Under the pieces are notes generated by a model, which was given only the letters and a program-made list of their open reading frames with translations, did no database searches and was not told the origin of the DNA. From Kribbella caucasensis (lineage in GTDB: Bacteria; Actinomycetota; Actinomycetes; Propionibacteriales; Kribbellaceae), in the NCBI RefSeq assembly GCF_004361855.1, contig NZ_SNWQ01000001.1, positions 620,001 to 684,000 of the forward strand: a stretch of 64,000 nt of DNA, written 5' to 3'. A program made the translations under genes and the position numbers. Shown here piece by piece: positions 32,541-41,021 of the stretch (within the stretch, counting starts at the first letter, position 1; every line of letters begins with the position of its first letter).

Positions 32541-33761
32541 CTACTGATACTTCGCCAGCTCCACCTTCGCGATGACTCCACGGTGCACCTCGTCGGGCCC
32601 GTCCGCCAGCCTCAACGCCCGCGCACTCGTCCACGCCCCGGCCAGCGGGAAGTCGTCGGACAGGCCACCGCCGCCGTGCAACTGGATCGCCATGTCGATC
32701 ACGTCCTGCGCCATCCGCGGCACCGCCACCTTGATCTGGCTCACCTCGCTCAGCGCACCCGCAAGCCCTTTGGTGTCGAGCAACCAAGCCGTTTGCAGCA
32801 CCAGCAACCGAGCCTGGTTGATCGCGATCCGCACATCGGCGATCCGCTCCCGGTTGCCGCCCAGGTTGACCAGCTGCTTACCGAACGCGGTCCGGCTGGT
32901 GCCCCGCTTCAGCGCCAACTCAAGCGACTTCTCGGCGAGTCCGATCAGCCGCATGCAGTGATGGACCCGGCCCGGACCGAGCCGGCCCTGCGCGATCCCG
33001 AAGGCACGTCCGAGGCCGACCAACACATTCGATGCCGGCACCCGGACCTCGGTGAACGACACCTCCCCGTGGCCGTACGGCTCGTCGTACCGCCCCATCG
33101 CGGGGAGCAGCCGCTCGACCTTGACGCCCGGGGTGCCCCGCGGAACCAACACCATCGTGTGGCGGGCATACCGATGAGCGTCCGGGTCGGTCAGGCCCAT
33201 GAAGATGAGCAGTTCGCAGTCGGGGTGGCCGACGCCGGTGCTCCACCACTTCCGGCCGTTGAGGACGATCTCGTCGCCGTCGGGGATCGCGGTCGCGGCC
33301 ATGTTGGTGGCATCGGACGAGGCGACGTCGGGCTCGGTCATGCAGAACGCGGACCGGATCGCGCCGTCGAGAAGTGGTTCCAGCCAGCGCTTCTTCTGCT
33401 CGGGTGTGCCGTAGCGGAGCAGGACCTCCATGTTGCCGGTGTCGGGCGCGTTGCAGTTGAACACATACGGCGCGACGAAGGACCGGCCGGTGAGCTCGGC
33501 GATCGGGGCGTAGTCCAGATTGGCGAGGCCCTCGCCGTACACCTCGTTGCCCGGCTCGGCGGGCGGCAGGAAGAGATTCCACAGGCCCTGCTTGCGGGCT
33601 TTTGCCTGCAACTCCTTGAACGCCGGCAACGGCTGCCACGGATCGTCGGCCGCGCGATGGGCAGCGTGCAGCTCACCCTCGACCGGCTCGATCTCGGTCC
33701 GGATGAACTCGTCCACCCGGTCGATCAGCTCCTGCGCCCTCGCGGACGGTTCGAATCCCAT
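32541..33761 (-). CDS. Acyl-CoA dehydrogenase (ACAD10/11-like)
   Basis: 406-aa FAD-dependent acyl-CoA dehydrogenase. The N-terminal helical domain includes LIDRVDEFIRTEIEPVEGE. The flavin/substrate segment reads FCMTEPDVASSDATNM, followed by the beta domain (LNGRKWWSTGVGHPDCELLI) and C-terminal helices GTSRTAFGKQLVNLGGNRER, MAIQLHGGGGLSDDFPLA. These fit the subgroup that accompanies APH-like kinases. ATG 33761 has GAGGAG at 6 nt. A TACGGT -10 at 33792-33797 would give a leader of about 25 nt. First gene of the six-gene operon; the divergent TetR gene is the likely regulator. Confidence 0.92.
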   Translation of the reverse strand: MGFEPSARAQELIDRVDEFIRTEIEPVEGELHAAHRAADDPWQPLPAFKELQAKARKQGLWNLFLPPAEPGNEVYGEGLANLDYAPIAELTGRSFVAPYVFNCNAPDTGNMEVLLRYGTPEQKKRWLEPLLDGAIRSAFCMTEPDVASSDATNMAATAIPDGDEIVLNGRKWWSTGVGHPDCELLIFMGLTDPDAHRYARHTMVLVPRGTPGVKVERLLPAMGRYDEPYGHGEVSFTEVRVPASNVLVGLGRAFGIAQGRLGPGRVHHCMRLIGLAEKSLELALKRGTSRTAFGKQLVNLGGNRERIADVRIAINQARLLVLQTAWLLDTKGLAGALSEVSQIKVAVPRMAQDVIDMAIQLHGGGGLSDDFPLAGAWTSARALRLADGPDEVHRGVIAKVELAKYQ

Positions 33762-33813
33762 CAGCAGCTCCTCACCCTTCGGCTGCTGTTGACCGTAGCG
33801 CACTTTCTAAGCA

Positions 33814-34581
33814 ATGCTCAATAGCGTGGATGCCGCAGATGCAGAACCAGTGGCCGCTCCAAGCACGTCCGGCGGCAAGCGGCAGCGACTGACGGCGGCC
33901 GATCGACGCAAGCAGTTGGTCGGGATCGGGCTGATGATGTTGCGGACCCAGCCGATCCACGAGCTGTCCATCGACGCCGTGGCGGCCGAGGCCGGGATCT
34001 CCCGCGGCCTGTTGTTCCACTACTTCCCGACCAAGCGCGACTTCTATGTCGCCGTGATGAGCGCGGCCGGCCGGCGCCTGCTGCGCGTGACCGAGCCGGA
34101 TCCATCCCTCGCGCCACCCGACCAGCTCCGGCAGATGCTGCTGTCCTTCGTCGCCTTCGTGACCCGGCGACGTGACTCGTACATCTCGTTCGTCCGAGGC
34201 GCGGCAGGCGGCGACGTCTACGTCGTCGAGGTGTACGCCGAGACCCGGGCCGGCCTCACCACCCGCGTGCTCACCCTCCTCGGCGAGGAGCCACACGCCG
34301 GCAACCCCGCCTCGCCCGAGCGGATGACCGCACACGCCTGGCTCGCGTACGTCGAGGACCTCGCGATCGAGTGGTCGGGACTCCCCGAGTCCGAGCGCCC
34401 CTGCTCGGCCGAGGACCTCGTCAACCAGTCGCTCGCGGCCCTGGACGCCCTGCGGAACCTCACGCCTGCTACCCGCTCGGGGCAGCCCGCCCGGTGGACC
34501 CGCGGACGACCAGTTCGGTCGCGAGTTCCACGTGCAACGCCTCCACCTCGTGCCGATCAAGCAGGCGAATCAGCAGGCTGA
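33814..34581 (+). CDS. TetR family transcriptional regulator
   Basis: 255-aa regulator. The N-terminal HTH is clear: LSIDAVAAEAGISRGLLFHY then FPTKRDFYVAVMSAAGRR (about residues 52-88). The ligand domain is helical. The last 35 residues (TRGRPVRSRVPRATPPPRAD) are Arg/Pro-rich and overlap the convergent lacI-type gene by 113 bp, so the true C-terminus may be functionally irrelevant. The start is divergent from the acyl-CoA dehydrogenase operon, 52 bp away, suggesting that it represses that operon and responds to an acyl-CoA. No obvious RBS precedes ATG 33814. Confidence 0.88.
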   Translation: MLNSVDAADAEPVAAPSTSGGKRQRLTAADRRKQLVGIGLMMLRTQPIHELSIDAVAAEAGISRGLLFHYFPTKRDFYVAVMSAAGRRLLRVTEPDPSLAPPDQLRQMLLSFVAFVTRRRDSYISFVRGAAGGDVYVVEVYAETRAGLTTRVLTLLGEEPHAGNPASPERMTAHAWLAYVEDLAIEWSGLPESERPCSAEDLVNQSLAALDALRNLTPATRSGQPARWTRGRPVRSRVPRATPPPRADQAGESAG

Positions 34582-35479
34582 CCGCCATCCGTCCCATCTC
34601 CTGCAGCGGCTGGCGAACCGTGGTCAACTGCGGCGAAGTCGACCGACTCACATCGATGTCGTCGAACCCGGTCACCGACAAGTCGTCCGGCACACTCAAC
34701 CCACGCTCAGCCGCTGCCCGCAACGCACCCACCGCCGCCTTGTCGTTGAACGCCACCAACACGGTCGGCCGATCGGGCAACGCCAGCAACTCGCCAGCCG
34801 CGAGGTAACCCTGCTCGGTGGTCGGCTCGACGTGCCGGACCAGCTCGGCCGTCGGCAGGAACCCGGCATCGGCGAGCGCAGCGGCGTGACCGCTGAGCCG
34901 GGCATCCGCGGCGAGCCACTCGCGAGGTCCGGCGATGACGCCGATCCGGCGGTGCCCGAGCTCCACCAGATGAGCCGTGACTTGGCGGGCGCCGGAGAAG
35001 TGCGCGGCGGAGACGGACGGGATGTCGCGCGGCAGCGTCGTCCGCGGATCGACCACCACGAAGGGGAATCGCCGACCGCGAAGCCGGATCAGGTCATCGC
35101 CCGGCTCGGGTGGAAGAATCAGGATCGCCCCAGCCAGGCCACTCTCCAAGGCCAAGCGCGCCAGCACGGGTTGATGCGCGGCGGCCTCGCCGGCGTTGAG
35201 GATGAGCCGCCGCCCGTGCCGGTCGAGCGTCTCCGCGATCGAGGAGACGATCAGGCCGAAGTAGTCGGTCAGCACATACGGGCAGCGCACGTACACCGCA
35301 CCGGCCACCGGCCTCGCACCGCCGCGGAGTCCTGGTGTGCCAAGACGCCCGACGGCTTGCTCGACCAGTTCGCGGGTCTGTGGTGCCACGTTGCTCGCCT
35401 GGTTGAGGACACGGGAGACGGTCGCGATGGAGACGCCCGTTTCCGCCGCGATGTCCCGGACCGTGACTCGCCTAGGCAT
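34469..35479 (-). CDS. LacI family transcriptional regulator
   Basis: 336-aa sugar-responsive repressor. HTH residues 1-25 (VTVRDIAAETGVSIATVSRV, then LNQASNVAP) are canonical, followed by the hinge and a periplasmic-binding-protein-like effector domain (GLIVSSIAETLDRHGRRLIL ... DDLSVTGFDDIDVSRSTSPQ). It faces the GH30 glycosidase gene across 126 bp and probably controls it in response to an oligosaccharide. A -35-like TTGAAC and -10-like ACAAAT with 17-bp spacing precede the start. TTTGTTACACCG overlaps the start codon and recurs (TTGTTACATCG) before the glycosidase. No strong RBS. Confidence 0.93.
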   Translation of the reverse strand: MPRRVTVRDIAAETGVSIATVSRVLNQASNVAPQTRELVEQAVGRLGTPGLRGGARPVAGAVYVRCPYVLTDYFGLIVSSIAETLDRHGRRLILNAGEAAAHQPVLARLALESGLAGAILILPPEPGDDLIRLRGRRFPFVVVDPRTTLPRDIPSVSAAHFSGARQVTAHLVELGHRRIGVIAGPREWLAADARLSGHAAALADAGFLPTAELVRHVEPTTEQGYLAAGELLALPDRPTVLVAFNDKAAVGALRAAAERGLSVPDDLSVTGFDDIDVSRSTSPQLTTVRQPLQEMGRMAVSLLIRLLDRHEVEALHVELATELVVRGSTGRAAPSG

Positions 35480-35591
35480 TTGTTACACCGATTTGTTTCA
35501 TCATCACACCTTAGTTCAAGCCTTGACACCAGACCAGACCGGTTGTTTCGTGTGCTCTGAAGTGCCGCTCGTTGTTCCACTTGTTACATCG
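35479..35591. promoter_or_regulatory. Repeated TTGTTACAYCG elements between lacI-type gene and glycosidase
   Basis: TTTGTTACACCG (35479-35490) and TTGTTACATCG (35581-35591) are near-identical direct repeats at the two ends of the divergent intergenic region, one overlapping the regulator start, the other 14 bp before the glycosidase ATG. TTGACA at 35523-35528 may be the glycosidase -35. The repeats are candidate regulator half-sites. Confidence 0.45.
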
Positions 35592-35605
35592 TGAGGAGCG
35601 CAGGT

Positions 35606-37531
35606 ATGAGAACTCAGGCGCTGGGCGCGTCGGTCGCGGTTTCCGCTCTGGTGATGACCGGGCTGCTGCCCGCCGCAGAAGCCGTCCAACCGGCCGACCG
35701 GGAGTCCGCAGTACAGGCTCGGGTCTGGGTGACGACCCCCGATCGGGCCGAGCTGTTGCACGAGCGGACGCCGGTCGCGTTCGCCAAGGGGTCGAGCCCG
35801 TTGACGACGATCACGGTCGACCCCGCTACGAAGTACCAGACGATGGACGGCTTCGGCGCCTCCATCACGGACTCGGCGGCGAACGTGCTCTACCGGTTGT
35901 CGCCGGCCGTGCGGGATCAGACGATGCGGTCGCTGTTCGATCCACGGCAGGGAATCGGCGTGAGCTTCCTCCGCCAGCCGGTCGGCTCGTCCGACTTCAC
36001 CGCCGAGGCCGAGCACTACACGTACGACGATGTGCCGGCCGGGCAGACCGATTTCGGGCTCAAGCACTTCAGCATCGCGCACGACCAGGGGCAGGTGCTT
36101 CCTCTGCTCCGCCGGGCGAAACAGCTCAACCCGGCGCTGAAGGTGCTGGCGACGCCGTGGAGCCCACCCGCCTGGATGAAGACCGGCGATTCCCTCGTCG
36201 GTGGTCGGCTCAAGGACGATCCGGCCGTGTACAACGCCTACGCGCGCTACCTAGTGAAGTTCGTGCAGGCGTACACCGCGGCCGGCGTACCGGTCGACTT
36301 CCTCACGATCCAGAACGAGCCGCAGAACCGCAAACCCAGCGGCTATCCCGGGATGGATCTGCCCGTCCGTCAGGCGGCCGCCGTGATCGAGCAACTCGGC
36401 CCGATGCTGCGAGCGGCCAGCCCGCGCACGAAGATCCTCGGTTACGACCACAACTGGACCACGCATCCCGGCGACATCGCTAGCACCCCGCCGGGCGAGG
36501 ACCCGGAGACCGACTACCCGTACAAGTTGTTGCGGACCCGTGCCGCCAAGTGGATCGCGGGGACGGCGTACCACTGCTACTCCGGCGACGCGTCGGCGCA
36601 GACCGCCTTGCGGCAGGCGTTCCCGGAGAAGGGGATCTGGTTCACCGAGTGCTCCGGATCGCACGGGCCGAACGACACGCCTCCGCAGATCTTCCGCGGC
36701 ACCCTCACCTGGCACGCGCGCAACCTGATGCTTGGGACCACCCGGAACTGGGCCAAGTCGGTGGTCAACTGGAACATCGCGCTCGACTCCGCAGGCGGCC
36801 CGCACAACGGCGGCTGCGACACGTGCACCGGGTTGGTCACCCTGCACCCGGACGGCACGGTCAGCAACGACGCGGAGTACTACACGATCGGTCACCTCTC
36901 GAAGTTCGTGAAGACGGGCGCGGTGCGGATCGGCAGTACGTCGTACGGGACGACCGGCTGGAACGGGCAACTGATGTCGGCCGCGTTCCGCAACCCCGAC
37001 GGCTCGACCGCGTTGCTGGTCCACAACGAGAACGACGACCCTCGCTCGTTCGCGGTCGCGATCGGCGGCCGGTCGTTCGAGTACACGCTGCCCGGTGGAT
37101 CGATCGCGACCTTCGTCTGGTCGAGTGACCTCCGTTCCGAGTTCACGCCCATCTCGCTGGCCAACGCCCGGGCCACCGCCTCGACCGCAGCCGACCTCGC
37201 GTCCCGCGCAATCGACGCCGATGGCTCGACGGTGTGGACGACCCAGGCAGCCCAGGTCCCGGGGCAGTACTTCCAGGTGGATCTGGGCACCGCTCGCTGG
37301 TTCCGTCGCATCGCCCTCGACAGCGGTGGCAACCAAGGGGATTACGCGGCCTCGTGGCAGCTCGCCTACAGCAACGACGGCATCACCTGGCGCCCGCTAG
37401 CCACAGGCACTTCCAACGGCCAACTCACCAACATCGACGTCACCCCGACTCGCGCCCGCTACCTCCGCATCACCTCGACCGCCACCAGCGACCACTGGTG
37501 GACCCTGGCCGACCTCCGCCTCTACAGCTGA
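35606..37531 (+). CDS. Secreted GH30-like glycosidase with C-terminal CBM32
   Basis: 641-aa exported glycoside hydrolase. Signal peptide (ALGASVAVSALVMTGLLPAA) ends near residue 27. GH30 barrel, about 55-500: TMDGFGASITDSAANVLY, SPPAWMKTGDS, acid/base Glu in TIQNEPQNR, nucleophile Glu in WFTECSGSHG, then the beta side domain. A F5/8-type C carbohydrate-binding module (CBM32) fills 515-641 (TARWFRRIALDSGGNQGDYA). Typical activities are glucosylceramidase or beta-1,6-glucanase. ATG 35606 has GAGGAG 8 nt upstream; a longer start at 35591 lacks an RBS. The stop overlaps the convergent amidase by 10 bp. Regulated presumably by the divergent LacI-type protein. Confidence 0.92.
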   Translation: MRTQALGASVAVSALVMTGLLPAAEAVQPADRESAVQARVWVTTPDRAELLHERTPVAFAKGSSPLTTITVDPATKYQTMDGFGASITDSAANVLYRLSPAVRDQTMRSLFDPRQGIGVSFLRQPVGSSDFTAEAEHYTYDDVPAGQTDFGLKHFSIAHDQGQVLPLLRRAKQLNPALKVLATPWSPPAWMKTGDSLVGGRLKDDPAVYNAYARYLVKFVQAYTAAGVPVDFLTIQNEPQNRKPSGYPGMDLPVRQAAAVIEQLGPMLRAASPRTKILGYDHNWTTHPGDIASTPPGEDPETDYPYKLLRTRAAKWIAGTAYHCYSGDASAQTALRQAFPEKGIWFTECSGSHGPNDTPPQIFRGTLTWHARNLMLGTTRNWAKSVVNWNIALDSAGGPHNGGCDTCTGLVTLHPDGTVSNDAEYYTIGHLSKFVKTGAVRIGSTSYGTTGWNGQLMSAAFRNPDGSTALLVHNENDDPRSFAVAIGGRSFEYTLPGGSIATFVWSSDLRSEFTPISLANARATASTAADLASRAIDADGSTVWTTQAAQVPGQYFQVDLGTARWFRRIALDSGGNQGDYAASWQLAYSNDGITWRPLATGTSNGQLTNIDVTPTRARYLRITSTATSDHWWTLADLRLYS

Positions 37532-38784
37532 TCCTCGATCCAAGCGGCGGTGGTCGCGGCGCGATCGTTGTCGAGGGCAATGACCTGCAGGCCTATCGGC
37601 AACCCGGTAGTGGGAAGGGGGACGGTGATGGCGGGATGGCCGGTCAGGTTGGCCAGGCGGGTGTTCGTCAGGAGCTGAGCTCGTACTGCGCGAGCGCCGG
37701 TCGGCGTGGTCACCGCATCGATCGGTGGCGCCGTGGTGAGGACGGTCGGGGTCAGCACGGCGTCGACATCGTGGAGGAGGTTCGCCATCTTCAGGGTGTA
37801 CGCGGCGGCCTTCGCGCGGGCCAGGTCGTACCGCGAGACCGGGATTTCGGCGGCCTCGCGGAGGCGTTCCTGGACGTCCGGCTGGTAGAGCTCGGTTGAG
37901 CGGCCGGCGTGGTTGGCGGCTGCTTCCGGTCCTTGGAGGTCGGCCGCTGTCCGGAAGGTGTCGGCCCAGTCGGGCAGTTGCACCAGCCTTGTGGTCGCCC
38001 CGGCCTTCTCCAGGTGCGCGATCGCGGCGGACCAGGCGGCGCCGACCTCCGCGGTGTGGTTCAGGTATTCCTCGTTCGTGACCACGCCGAGCCGCGGAGG
38101 CGTCGTACGGGGTGGTGCTGGTGTAGCGCCAGTGAGCGCTGCGAGTGCGTAGGCGGCGTCGGCGACCGTGGTGGTGAGGACGCCCACGTGGTCGAGTTCC
38201 TGGGCGAGTGGGAAGACACCGTCGGTGGGCAGCGTGGCGTAAGCGGGCTTGAAGCCGACCACTCCACACAGAGCCGCGGGGATGCGTACCGAGCCCGCCG
38301 TGTCCGTGCCGATCGCCAGGGGGACGACTCCGGCCGCGACCGCTGCGGCGGCGCCCGAACTGGACCCTCCGGTCATCCGGGTCGGGTCGTGTGGGTTGTG
38401 ACACGGGCCGACCCGGTTCGACGTACCGGTGCAGCCGTAGGCGAATTCGTGCGTGTGGCTCAGTCCGATCAAGATCGCGCCCGACGCCCGCAGTACAGAC
38501 ACAATCCCGGCATCGCGGCGACCGATCTCGTCCATCGCGTTCGAGCCGCAGCGGAACGGCCAGCCCTCGACCTCGACGATCTCCTTCACCAGGACCGGCA
38601 CGCCGGCGAGCGGACCGGACCGCGGGTGATCCTTCGCCGCCGCACGCGCACCGTCGGCGTCGAGATGGACCACGGCGTTCAGGTCGGCGGTCTCACCGGC
38701 CCGCCGCAACGCGTGCTCAACCAGCTCAACCGGATCCAGCTCACCCGCCCGGACTCCCGCGGCGATCTCCTGCAGCGACTGCAC
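37522..38784 (-). CDS. Amidase (amidase signature family)
   Basis: 420-aa cytosolic amide hydrolase. The Ser-cisSer-Lys triad is visible: Lys in [12 protein letters not shown] (about residue 73), the Gly/Ser loop [20 protein letters not shown], and nucleophile Ser in [20 protein letters not shown] (about 165). The N-terminal helix [20 protein letters not shown] is typical. GTG 38784 is chosen because TGTGAT lies 6 nt upstream as a -10 of a leaderless transcript; upstream sequence belongs to the PhoD gene on the same strand. Substrate unknown. The product is neither secreted nor part of an operon. Confidence 0.87.
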   Translation of the reverse strand: MQSLQEIAAGVRAGELDPVELVEHALRRAGETADLNAVVHLDADGARAAAKDHPRSGPLAGVPVLVKEIVEVEGWPFRCGSNAMDEIGRRDAGIVSVLRASGAILIGLSHTHEFAYGCTGTSNRVGPCHNPHDPTRMTGGSSSGAAAAVAAGVVPLAIGTDTAGSVRIPAALCGVVGFKPAYATLPTDGVFPLAQELDHVGVLTTTVADAAYALAALTGATPAPPRTTPPRLGVVTNEEYLNHTAEVGAAWSAAIAHLEKAGATTRLVQLPDWADTFRTAADLQGPEAAANHAGRSTELYQPDVQERLREAAEIPVSRYDLARAKAAAYTLKMANLLHDVDAVLTPTVLTTAPPIDAVTTPTGARAVRAQLLTNTRLANLTGHPAITVPLPTTGLPIGLQVIALDNDRAATTAAWIEDQL

Positions 38785-38790
38785 CCGCCC

Positions 38791-38796
38791 ATCACA
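38791..38796 (-). promoter_or_regulatory. -10 element of leaderless amidase transcript
   Basis: TGTGAT on the minus strand, 6 nt before GTG 38784. It overlaps the stop region of the PhoD-like gene. Confidence 0.45.
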
Positions 38797-40348
38797 GCAC
38801 GTCGATGGTCGAACTTCCCCTGGTTGTGCGGACCTGGTAGCTGGTGGACACCCCGGCATCGGCGTGCAACTTGTCGACGGCCCGGTACGACAGCTTGGCC
38901 TCGTCCCGGGTGACCTCCAGTACGCCGTACCCGTGCTGCCGCATGTCGGTCAGCTTCAGGTGCGGGTTGTACTGCAACCGCGTCTGCTCCTCCGCCTTCG
39001 ACCCGGCCTCACCCTTGAGGTCACCGGTGTTCGTGGACGACACCGACGGTACGACGAACTCGACGCCCGCACGCCGGGTCCCACCCGGGTTGCCGGGACT
39101 CCCCGGCGCGAACCCGGTGTCCCAGAGCTCGCCGGAGAACGTGTCGTGGTCGTCGCCGGTGACCACTACCAGGTCGGAGACCCGTTCGGCCGCGAGCGAG
39201 AGGAGTTCGGTCCGCTCGGCGCCGTAGCCGTCCCAGGTGTCCATGAAGGCGCGCTCGCCGGCGGCACCGGTGACCATGCCCATCATCATGTTCGGGTTCG
39301 CGAGCACCTTCCATTGGGCGCCGGACGACCGCAGGCCCTGTTCGAGCCAGGTCTTCTGCGCCGGGCCGAGCATGCTCCGACCAGGAGTGTCGGCCGCCTC
39401 GCAGATGATGCTGCCACCGTCGTCGCAGGGCTGGTCGTCCTTGTACTGACGGTTGTCGATGGCAAACAACTCGACAGTCCGGCCGAGCCGCAGGGACCGG
39501 TATGTGCGGGTCATGTCACCGGCGTACCGCGGTACCGGCATCCGCTCGAACCAGGTGTGCCAGGCCGCGCTCTTCTTCTCCTGGAAGAACGCCTCCGGCA
39601 GGGTCCAGTTGTCCTTGCTGTAGTTGTTGCGGAACTCGTGGTCGTCCCACAACGGCAGGAACGCGTGCTGCGCGTGCATCGCCCGCAGGTCCGCGTCCGA
39701 GCGGTAGTACGTGTACTTCGCCCGCATGGTCGGCAGGATCTGTGGACAGAGGTTCAAGTCGATACCGCGGACTCCGGGCACGGTCGCCTCGTACACGTAG
39801 TCGCCGAGGCAGACGACCAGGTCGAGGTCCTCGGCGGCCAGGTGCCGGTGGGTCGCGTAGTACCCCTCGGTGAACCCCTGGCAGGTGAAGAACCCGATTC
39901 GCACCGGCTGGTTCGAATCGGCCGGGCGCAGGGTCTGGAACCGGCCGACCGGGGACACCTTGTCCTTGCCGCGGAACTGGTAGAAGTACTCCTCCCCCGG
40001 GGCCAGACCGGTCGCCTGGAAGTGGACGCAACCGTCCCACTGCTTCTGCGCGATCACCGTCTCGACGATCGCCGGCTGGGACAGGTCGCGCTGCCGGGAC
40101 ACGACGATCGCCAGCTCGGCGTCTCCCTCGAACAACCCGCGCGGGACTCTCGTCCACAACGTCGCGCCGTCGGTCCGGGGGACGCCGGCCATGATCCCCT
40201 CGGGGAACGTGGCGCCCGTGACGAGCGTGGCCGACGAGTCCGCCGCGGTCCGTAGTACGGGCGAACCCCAGGCCTGCGCGGGTGCCGCGGTGGCGGCGCC
40301 CAACGCGGTGAGCCCGCCGATCAGAGTCCTGCGCTTGAGCTGAGCCAT
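38792..40348 (-). CDS. PhoD-like alkaline phosphatase/phosphodiesterase (Tat-exported)
   Basis: 518-aa secreted phosphatase. A Tat-type signal LKRRTLIGGLTALGAATAAP has twin arginines; an immunoglobulin-like N-terminal domain (about 45-140) precedes the catalytic domain: CLGDYVYEA with metal-binding Asp, PLWDDHEFRNNY with the DDHE motif, and VVTGDDHDTFSGELW. Start ATG 40348. Upstream is a possible -10 (CAGTAT) 8 nt before the ATG. It is divergent from the GNAT gene, with 145 bp between. PhoD enzymes release phosphate from teichoic acids and diesters, typically under PhoP control; no Pho box was identified here. Confidence 0.92.
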   Translation of the reverse strand: MAQLKRRTLIGGLTALGAATAAPAQAWGSPVLRTAADSSATLVTGATFPEGIMAGVPRTDGATLWTRVPRGLFEGDAELAIVVSRQRDLSQPAIVETVIAQKQWDGCVHFQATGLAPGEEYFYQFRGKDKVSPVGRFQTLRPADSNQPVRIGFFTCQGFTEGYYATHRHLAAEDLDLVVCLGDYVYEATVPGVRGIDLNLCPQILPTMRAKYTYYRSDADLRAMHAQHAFLPLWDDHEFRNNYSKDNWTLPEAFFQEKKSAAWHTWFERMPVPRYAGDMTRTYRSLRLGRTVELFAIDNRQYKDDQPCDDGGSIICEAADTPGRSMLGPAQKTWLEQGLRSSGAQWKVLANPNMMMGMVTGAAGERAFMDTWDGYGAERTELLSLAAERVSDLVVVTGDDHDTFSGELWDTGFAPGSPGNPGGTRRAGVEFVVPSVSSTNTGDLKGEAGSKAEEQTRLQYNPHLKLTDMRQHGYGVLEVTRDEAKLSYRAVDKLHADAGVSTSYQVRTTRGSSTIDVL

Positions 40349-40479
40349 GGCAGAAATACTGAGCGGTAATGATGAACCGCGGAAGAGCTCAGCGCGACGA
40401 ATCGGTGGCGCAGCGTCGACCTCACTGCTCTTCCGGAGCCCAGAGAGGAATGTGAAACAGGAGCGTCATGCCAAGTTGC

Positions 40480-40485
40480 TACCGT
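40480..40485 (+). promoter_or_regulatory. -10 element of leaderless GNAT transcript
   Basis: TACCGT, 8 nt before ATG 40494, no Shine-Dalgarno. Confidence 0.5.
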
Positions 40486-40493
40486 CCGACCAC

Positions 40494-40961
40494 ATGATCG
40501 AAGGGGCGGAACTCATCGAAGGAGCAGTACTACGACCGGCCGAGGGCTCTGATCCCGCCGTCCAGGCGCTCACCAATGCCCAGCAGGCCGAACTCGCCGC
40601 GATGTACGGCGAGGACCAACCGCTGGTCGGCCTGCATCCCGGTATCGCCTTCACCCTGCTCCTGATCGAGGACGCCCCGGTCGGCTGCATCGGCCTGCAA
40701 CCGGTCGCCCCCGGCGTCGGCGAGATCAAACGCCTGTACGTCGACCCCGCCTTCCGGGGCTGGGGCCTGTCCCGGCTACTCCTCACCCATCTGGAGTCCC
40801 AGGCGCGCGCCCAGGGCCTGACCACCCTCCGCCTGGAAACCGGCACCGAACAACACGCCGCCCTCGCCCTCTACACCCGCCACGGCTACACCCCCATCCC
40901 CGCCTATCCCCCCTTCGAAAACGAACCCGCCTCCCGCTGCTTCACCAAGTCCCTCGGCTAG
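40494..40961 (+). CDS. GNAT family N-acetyltransferase
   Basis: 155-aa acetyl-CoA-dependent transferase. Core: GEIKRLYVDPAFRGWGLSRL with the pyrophosphate-binding RGWGLS loop, then TTLRLETGTEQHAALALYTR and HGYTPIPAYPPFENEP, a segment characteristic of PA2115-like acetyltransferases. ATG 40494 is selected because it follows a leaderless -10 and matches the family start; 49 codons of open frame upstream overlap the divergent PhoD promoter. The acceptor substrate is unknown. The 3' codons are strikingly C-rich (CCC, GCC, ACC). Confidence 0.85.
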   Translation: MIEGAELIEGAVLRPAEGSDPAVQALTNAQQAELAAMYGEDQPLVGLHPGIAFTLLLIEDAPVGCIGLQPVAPGVGEIKRLYVDPAFRGWGLSRLLLTHLESQARAQGLTTLRLETGTEQHAALALYTRHGYTPIPAYPPFENEPASRCFTKSLG

Positions 40962-40966
40962 CAACT

Positions 40967-41013
40967 GCAGTTTGTATAAACACACTTATAAGAAATTTGC
41001 TTATACAAACTGC
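40967..41013. terminator. AT-rich long hairpin between convergent genes
   Basis: GCAGTTTGTATAA (40967-40979) and TTATACAAACTGC (41001-41013) are perfect 13-bp arms around a 21-nt loop that itself holds the palindrome CTTATAAG (40985-40992). It is 5 bp after the GNAT stop and 8 bp from the stop of the facing gene, hence a probable bidirectional terminator, although the A+T richness (about 70%) is exceptional for this genome. Confidence 0.65.
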
Positions 41014-41021
41014 TTGACCCG

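Noticed and set aside
40967-41013. Attachment site of an integrated element
   Set aside because: No integrase, tRNA or second copy is visible nearby; a terminator is simpler.
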